DNA from: Datura wrightii
Lineage: Eukaryota; Streptophyta; Magnoliopsida; Solanales; Solanaceae
Length of the DNA stretch: 64,000 bases
Direction of reading: 5' to 3'
NCBI GenBank assembly: GCA_035772735.1
Contig: JASDFA010000006.1
Coordinates: 25,461,501 to 25,525,500, forward strand
Both the position numbers and the translations under genes were made by a program. Below the pieces are notes generated by a model. It did not search any database, was not told where the DNA came from, and was given only the letters and a program-made list of their open reading frames with translations. Positions 58,236 to 64,000 of the stretch are shown here, one piece after another (position 1 is the first letter of the stretch; every line of letters begins with the position of its first letter).

Positions 58236-60350
58236 TGTTATACCCAGGGAACCCAAGGATCAGAACCGGGAGTAAAACGGAAAGAAAACTGAAATTTCGC
58301 ACCAGGTCACAAGACGAATCGTGAGGAGGCCTGTGAAGAGTGACCATGAGTCATGAGGTGACTCGTGGTCTAGAAGGGTAGTAGGCTTTGTAGAGGAGAC
58401 CACGGGAATGACCACGAGTTATGGTCAGGCCTCACGACTCGTGAAATCACCCGTGGCCTAGACTGGATGCTGGGCTAGGATTTTTGGGCAGTGTTGACCA
58501 CGGATGGTGACCACAAGTCGTGGTCACCCACCACGATTTGTGGTGTCCTCCATGGGGTCCCAGTGTGAAATTTTGGCAGTGTACCTCACGACTCAGGCCA
58601 CGAGTCATGGCACCTCATGACAAGTCATTGGGTCCCTCGTTGGGACCCCCTGGCAGTTATTTTCTGCGAATTAGTAAGGGCTTTTTCTTAAATTTCTAAG
58701 ATCCTAAGGCCTAAACTACAATGTTTTGGGTTATGAATAGGGAAATTTAAAGGGGTTAAGTTCAGTTTTCACTTCATTCATTCATGCATGCAAGGTAGGG
58801 GAATTGGGAGAGTGATTCAAGCTTAGAACTCATCAATTCATTGCAATTTCTTCTTGGGTTATCAAGAGAGGTTATGAACTAGTTACTCCCAGGTATGTAA
58901 GGCTACCAATGGGTGATTTCTTCCACACCCATGCCCCTCCTCTATGATTTTTACAGAAGTTTCATTGGAAACTCATGGGGTTTTGAAATTGATTTACTTA
59001 AAATCTAATGATTTGGTTATGGGTTTTGTGAATTTAAAATCTTATCATAATCTATGGGTTTTAATCAGCTTTTGTGATTTAAATTAATTATAATACTATT
59101 GATTTTGAAGTTCTATGTATTTAAGCCTAATTATGCATGCCCAATGATGAATTGATTTATGATCTAATTACCCATTAATGACATTTATAAGCCCGGCAGG
59201 AATTATGATTTAAATCATGAATTTATTATGTTATCCATTATTATTTTATGAAATTCAAGCTATATGCATGATTTACGAGTATGTATGAACCTTATGAATC
59301 ATGAATTATGTTTTGGCCGACTCACAGGCCTTATGTCATGGCTAGTTCATGTATGAACAAGTATGTTTATGATTTTCATGATTTAACTAGCCCATAAATT
59401 CATGCATGTTATACTAAGAGCACTATGTACATTTTGGGAGTAGTATTGAACACCGAGTAGGTCCGGGGCCTAGGTTCTGCTCCAGATCTCATAAACTACG
59501 TGCCACCGTAGGTATGTTGGAACCTCCTATGAACTATCCCCGGCCCAAGTGGCCTTTTCATGGTGATATCATACTTTCATGGTTCTACTCTTGGCAAGGT
59601 ACGAACACCCATCCGACTAGGGTTACAAGTCGGGCATCATGTGTGCTGATATGGGGTACATCGGTTAAGAGAATTTCCCACTATTCCTCATGATTTATGC
59701 ATGTTTATGATTATGTATATTGGCCCAAGTCATGTTAAATAAATCTTTTCTCTTATGATTATGATTATGATTGAATTACGAATGTTTTGAAAACCTTGAG
59801 CCTAATGTTATGTTACGATGTTTACAATATGAGCATGAGGTCCTATTCTTTTGATCATTTACGAGTTTTTATATATATTTTAAATGTCTATTTTACTTGA
59901 ATTGCATACTCAGTACATTCTAAGTACTGACCACATACTTTCTATGTGTATCGTTTCATGATACAAGACCCAGCTCTCAGACTCACCCTCCTCCATAATG
60001 TTTCAAAGATTTCTATCAGCGTACTTGGTGAGTCCTCATGTTTCGAGGGACATATTCTTAGACTCTATGCTTTTATTTCAATTTCAAAAATGTTAGGTTA
60101 GTTGGGGAGTTGTCCCATCAACCCATCTTTCATGATTAGAGGCTTTTCAGACTACCAGTTGTATTTAGCCATCGTGTATAGATTATGTATTGTCCTTTCT
60201 ACGTATTTATGACATGTTTACGTTTTCTCATGTTAAGTCTTCTGCTTATGTGATTGTATTAGATGTATGCTCACTCCATGGGTTGACTTGGGGTCTCTCG
60301 GGGCTCCTTGTCCCATGTCTATGATTCGGGTGTACGTTCAGGTCGTGAAA
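58236..60350 (+). repeat. 5' LTR of element J
   Basis: 2115 bases, TGTTATACCC to CGTGAAA (expected CGTGACA). It holds ACGACTCGT at 58434, a variant hairpin at 58630-58648 (GGGTCCC, TCGTT, GGGACCC), and an inverted repeat at 59947-59965. No reliable TATA box is seen. Confidence 0.88.
58630..58648 (+). promoter_or_regulatory. LTR hairpin of element J with a changed base pair
   Basis: Arms GGGTCCC and GGGACCC around TCGTT. Relative to E an A-T pair has become G-C, keeping the stem. Confidence 0.6.
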
Positions 60351-60354
60351 AACT

Positions 60355-60556
60355 TGGTATCAGAGCCATGGGTTTGAAGTGTCCTAGGTGTCTGAAATTC
60401 ACGTTAGGTAGAGTCTTTTTCATGGGTGTGAAGTGCGCCACACTTATAAAGAAGAGACTACTAGACGTTTAGAAAATGTTCCCTTCTTTCATGATCCATG
60501 TCGTTTGATGAAAGTCCTCTACCCTTCTAATTCGTGCTATTCGCATTTGCAGAATC
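60355..60556 (+). promoter_or_regulatory. Element J primer-binding site and leader
   Basis: TGGTATCAGAGC at 60355-60366, then the conserved leader (TCTTTTTCATGGGTGTGAAG, GCGCCACACTTAT) at 60414-60447. Gag starts at 60557. Confidence 0.88.
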
Positions 60557-61800
60557 ATGCCTCCATGCAGAGTGAACGCCAGAATAAATGGTAATGGTAA
60601 TGATCATGAGGGTGCCAATGGTGAGGAGCATTAGCCAGTCCCACCCGTTCGCGAGGAGCACACACTAGAGCAAGCTGCCCACGCTGAGTTTAGGGAAGCG
60701 ATTCAGATGCTGGCACAGGCCATGATGGCCCAGGTTCAAAATCAAATAGTGGCGCATTACCCTTAGAATGGGAATATGGTGGCAGCCAGGGTGAGGGATT
60801 TCTTGAGGATGAGCCCTCCTAAGTTCACGGGGTCGAGAATGGATGAGGATCCCCACGATTTCATTGAGGAGATTCTGAAGATCATCCAGGTTATGAGGGT
60901 GAACAATGGAGAGTGTGTCGACTTGACCTTCTATCAGCTCAAGGGGGTGGTTCATATTTGGTATAAGCAATGGAGAGATTCCAGGGCAGTGATTGCAGGC
61001 CCGACAGGTTGGGAGGAGTTTCACACAGTGTTTATGGATCGGTTCTTCCCTCGGGAGATGATGGAGCTCAAGGCAGCCGAGTTTGTTAATTTGAAGTAGG
61101 GTAACATGTTCGTGCAGGAGAATGCATTGGAGTTCACCCGATTATCCAAGTATGCTCCAGAGTTGGTGGCGGATCAGAGGGCTCAACTGAGTCGTTTTGT
61201 GCATGGGGTGGAAGATTACTTGGACAAAGATTACAGGATCGCCATGCTTCATCGAGATATTGACTTTCCCCATATTGTATTGTATCCACAATAGATGAAA
61301 TTGGTCTACCGGAGGCAAAGGGAGGCCAAGAGGGCCAGGATCAACAGCTATGGGGTTTCTCAGGTCAGGTCAGAGGGTGGACAGTGCCAGCAGTCCCGGC
61401 ATAGGTCTATCACTCCAGTCTCATCATCAGCCAGCACACCATCTAGGTTCAGAGGAGATCGGAGGAGAAGGGCTTCAGGCTCGAGGGATCAGGGTAGCAT
61501 GCAGGTGGAGCGCACTTTTCCAACTTGTGCGAAGTTCGGCAAGAATCATGTTGGGAGGTGCTTAGTTGGATCAGAGCGTGTTTCCGATGTGGCCAACCCT
61601 GGCATAGACTTAGGGACTTCCCCTCAGCCAGATCAGGGATCGGTGGGGCCCGTATGATAGCAGCCAGTTCTACTGCTCTAGCAGCACGTCCCCCTCAATA
61701 GGGTGCCTCTACGAGTTCAGTCGGGGGTCAGCGCCAAAATAGGTTTGATGCTTTAGTACCCTGCCAGGAGGAGGAAGCTTTGCCAGATGTAGTCACTGGT
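60557..61800 (+). pseudogene. gag: Element J gag, open except for four TAG codons
   Basis: From ATGCCTCCATGC at 60557 one frame runs to 61657, broken only by TAG at 60632, 60764, 61097 and 61292; Gln is found or expected at these places in homologues. Blocks: AAHAEFREAIQMLAQAMMAQVQNQ, ARVRDFLRMSPPKFTGSRMDEDPHDFIEEI, VDLTFYQLKGVVHIWYKQW, FMDRFFPREMMELKAAEFVNLK, ENALEFTRLSKYAPELVADQRAQLSRFVHGV. The zinc-knuckle region has CAKFGKNHVGRC (second Cys changed to Phe) and, after a one-base shift, CFRCGQPWHRLRDF, whose last Cys is Phe. It is the gag with the fewest breaks here. Confidence 0.87.
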
Positions 61801-62300
61801 ATGTTACGAGTCTTCCATATTGATGCTTATGCCTTGTATATCCAGGAGCCACTTTGTCTTTTATGACTCCCTATATTGCTATTAGTTTTGGAGTTAGCCC
61901 TGAAATCCTGTCAAAACCGTTCTCAATCTCTACTCTAGTCGATGAATCAGTTGTAGCTAGGCGGGTGTATAGAGATTTTCCCATCACAGTGTTGCATAAG
62001 TTCACCTCTGCAGACTTAGTAGAGTTAGCTATGACTGACTTTGACCTCATTTTGGGCATGGATTGGTCATTTGCATGTTATGCTTTCCGATTCATTGTAG
62101 AACCTGGTTAGTAGAGTTTAGATTTTCGGGTGAGCTGGTCTTGGAGTGGAAGAGTAAGCCAGTTGTACCATCCGGTCGGTTTATTTCATATCTTAAGGCT
62201 AGAAAAATGATTTCTAAGGGTTGCATGTATCACCTAGTTATGGTTAAGGATGTTGAGACTGAGACCTCGACTATCCAATCAATTCCGATTGTGTGTGAGT
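61801..62300 (+). pseudogene. Element J protease
   Basis: MLRVFHIDAYAL is followed by a one-base loss and a G-to-T change in the codon of the catalytic Asp, so the LLDPG site is destroyed. The body continues well: MTPYIAISFGVSPEILSKPFSISTLVDESVVARRVYRDFPITVLHKFTSADLVELAMTDFDLILGMDW (to about 62065). A frameshift then leads to RFSGELVLEWKSKPVVPSGRFISYLKARKMISKGC (62063-62305). Confidence 0.84.
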
Positions 62301-62301
62301 T

Positions 62302-63150
62302 TTGAAGGTTTTTCCCAATGATTTTTTGGGTGTTCCTCCAGAGAGGGAAATTGATTTCAGCATTGATCTCTTACCCGATACGCAGCCCATCTCTATTCCT
62401 CCCTACAGGATGGCTCCAGCCGAGCTAAAGGAGTTGAAGGATCAATTGAAGGACTTGTTAGATAAGGGCTTTATCAGGCCAAGCAAGTCTCCATGGGGTG
62501 CACTGGTGTTATTTGTTCAGAAGAAAGATGGTTCCTTTCGCATGTGTATTGATTACTAGCAATTGAACAAGGTCACCGTCAAGAATAGGTACACCTTACC
62601 CAGGATCGATGACTTGTTTGATCAGCTTCAGGGTGCCAGATGTTTCTCAAAGATAGATCTCAGGTCCAGGTATCACCAGCTCAGGGTTCGAGAGAGTGAC
62701 ATCTCAAAAATCGCTTTCAGGACTCGGTATGGTCACTATGAACTTTTGTTATGTCTTTTGGACTAACCAATGCCCCTGCATCTTTCATGGACTTGATGAA
62801 CAGGGTGTTCAAGAAATATCTAGACATGTTCGTGATTGTGTTCATAGATGATATTCTTATATATTCTCGGAGCGAGGAGGAGCATGCCCACTTGAAAATA
62901 GTGTTTCAGACCCTCGGGGATCTTCAGTTGTATGCAAAGTTCAGCAAGTGTAAATTTTGGTTGGACTCCGTGGAATTCTTAGGCCATGTGGTATCGAGTA
63001 AGGGCGTAAGGGTAGATTCTCAAAAGATCGAAGCGGTAAAGAATTGGCACAGACCAGTAAATCCTTTAGAAATTCAGAGTTTCTTGGGCCTAACAGGCTA
63101 CTACCGGAGATTTGTAGAGGGTTTTTCATCAATTGCAGCACTATTGACCA
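62302..63150 (+). pseudogene. pol: Element J reverse transcriptase
   Basis: KVFPNDFLGVPPEREIDFSIDLLPDTQPISIPPYRMAPAELKEL, then KDLLDKGFIRPSKSPWGALVLFVQKKDGSFRMCIDY up to a TAG at 62557 where Gln or Arg of the DYRQLN block is expected. It goes on in the same frame (NKVTVKNRYTLPRIDDLFDQLQGARCFSKIDLRSRYHQLRVRESD) to about 62740. A shift there leads to a 213-codon frame (62751-63392) with GLTNAPASFMDLMNRVFKKYLDM, the catalytic VFIDDILIYS, FSKCKFWLDSVEFLGHVVS and SFLGLTGYYRRFVEGFSS. All main motifs are present; two breaks separate them. Confidence 0.87.
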
Positions 63151-63358
63151 GGTTGACCTTGAAAAAGATAAAGTTCCAATGGTCGGAGGCTTGTGAGAAA
63201 AGCTTCCAAGAGTTGAAGACTCAACTCACTTCATCACTAGTGTTGACCCTACCCGAGGTTACCGATGGTTTTGTAATATATTGTTATGCTTCGAGAATCG
63301 GACTTGGGTGTGTGTTGATGCGGCATGGGAAAGTGATAGCGTATGCCTTGAGACAATT
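63151..63358 (+). pseudogene. pol: Element J RNase H, N-terminal half
   Basis: KFQWSEACEKSFQELKTQLTSSLVLTLPEVTDGFVIYCYASRIGLGCVLMRHGKVIAYALRQL. The first catalytic Asp (DAS in E and A) is Tyr here (YAS). At about 63357 some 40 bases are missing, removing the KVHEKNYPTH segment and shifting the frame. Confidence 0.84.
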
Positions 63359-64000
63359 GATCTTGAGTTGGCCGCGGTGGTGTTCGCTTTGAAGACATGG
63401 CGGCATTACTTGTATGGGGTCCATATGGATGTGTTTACGGACCAAAAGATCTTGCAGTATGTGTTCACGCAGAAAGATTTCAATCTTCGACAAAGGAGGT
63501 GGTTGGAGCTACTTAAGGACTACGATATGAGTGTTCTTTACCACCCGGGTAAGGCTAATGTGGTGGAGGATGCACTTAGTAGGATTTCTATGGAGAGTGC
63601 GTCCCACGTGGATGAGGGAAAGAAGGAGTTGGTAAAAGATGTCCATCAACTAGCAAGGTTGGAAGTTAAGTTGGTAGACTCGACCGATGGCGGCGTTGTT
63701 GTGAAAAAAGGATTAGAATCATCCTTGGTAGTGGATGTGAAAGCTAGGAAAGATGACGATCCGATGTTGGTAAAGCTAAAGGAAGCCATACGAAGTCAAA
63801 AGGTAGAGTTCTTCTCCCAAGGGAGAGATGGGGTGCTACGGTACCAGGGTCGTCCATGTGTTCCAAATGTCGATAATTTGTGGTATCAGATATTGCATGA
63901 GGCACATGGGTCCAGGTATTCTATCCATTCAGGTGCCACCAATATGTATCATGATTTGCAGGAAATATATTGGTGGAACGGCATGAAGAAGGATATTGCA
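63359..64000 (+). pseudogene. pol: Element J RNase H end and integrase zinc domain, open to the window edge
   Basis: 214 codons without a stop, running off the window. DLELAAVVFALKTWRHYLYGVHMDVFTD is the RNase H core, LLKDYDMSVLYHPGKANVVEDALS its end, then the linker (VHQLARLEVKLVDSTDGGVV). The start of the integrase zinc domain follows: QILHEAHGSRYSIHSGATNMYHDLQEIYWWNGMKKDIA with both zinc-binding His. The Cys pair and the catalytic core should follow outside the window. The frame is a fragment of the J polyprotein, cut off from RT by the deletion at 63357. Confidence 0.86.

Larger units (their letters stand above)
58236..64000 (+). mobile_element. Element J: chromovirus-type element, right end outside the window
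   Basis: The LTR starts TGTTATACCC at 58236, inside the D LTR (preceding 5-mer gacat). PBS, leader, gag, protease, RT, RNase H and the integrase N-terminus follow in order up to the window edge. The LTR differs clearly from the D/E type in U3 but shares its landmarks. Gag is one frame over about 367 codons apart from four TAG codons, and the last 214 codons of the window are open, so J appears younger or better kept than D and E. Protease has lost its active-site Asp. Confidence 0.9.

Noticed and set aside
60665..61024. 119-codon minus frame
   Set aside because: Antisense of the well-supported J gag frame.
1..64000. A host gene or a novel multi-gene system in the window
   Set aside because: All longer frames are explained by retroelement gag-pol, LINE or LTR sequence; the remaining gaps show no gene signature.

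Overview
The window is plant nuclear DNA made almost wholly of nested retrotransposons. I see no host protein gene, tRNA gene, rRNA gene or CRISPR array. The dominant elements are Ty3/gypsy chromoviruses with LTRs of about 2.1-2.5 kb. Their coding order is gag, protease, RT, RNase H, integrase and a C-terminal chromodomain, and their primer-binding site matches initiator-Met tRNA (TGGTATCAGAGC); this fits the Tekay/Del lineage. The style suggests a large-genome Solanaceae species such as Capsicum, but that is recollection and is not proved by the sequence. Every coding region is broken by stops, frameshifts or deletions.

Left block (1-25296). Element A (minus strand, runs off the left edge) sits in the gag of H, a Tat/Athila-like element on the minus strand with an Asp-tRNA type PBS. 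The LTR of H is split by G (8188-17744), a complete plus-strand element with a perfect TTCAT duplication and very similar LTRs, which lacks the 5' half of its coding region. H ends at 18836 against the 3' part of another LTR (L, 18837-21095). L cuts an L1-type LINE (minus), followed by a second LINE piece (to 24572) and a minus-strand LTR fragment K.

Right block (25297-64000). K is cut by D (plus, from 25297). D carries a putative solo LTR F (31275-32881), a complete related element E (33590-52966, perfect TTCGG duplication inside the D integrase), a solo LTR I (54782-57270) and element J (58236 to the right edge). E itself has a complete minus-strand element C (34745-44581) in its 5' LTR. 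The chain K-D-E-C is thus four levels deep, and the order of insertion can be read from the interruptions.

The elements make up a record of successive insertions, not an operon or pathway. Beyond known element anatomy, the most interesting signals are in non-coding parts. A palindromic ACGA(C/G)TCGT motif is clustered in the LTRs of seven elements, including F, which looks like another clade. A short LTR hairpin shows a compensatory pair change. A second inverted repeat lies near the 3' end of the LTR, and a conserved leader with a GC-rich palindrome follows the PBS. Premature stops often match C-to-T decay at CAG or CGA codons.
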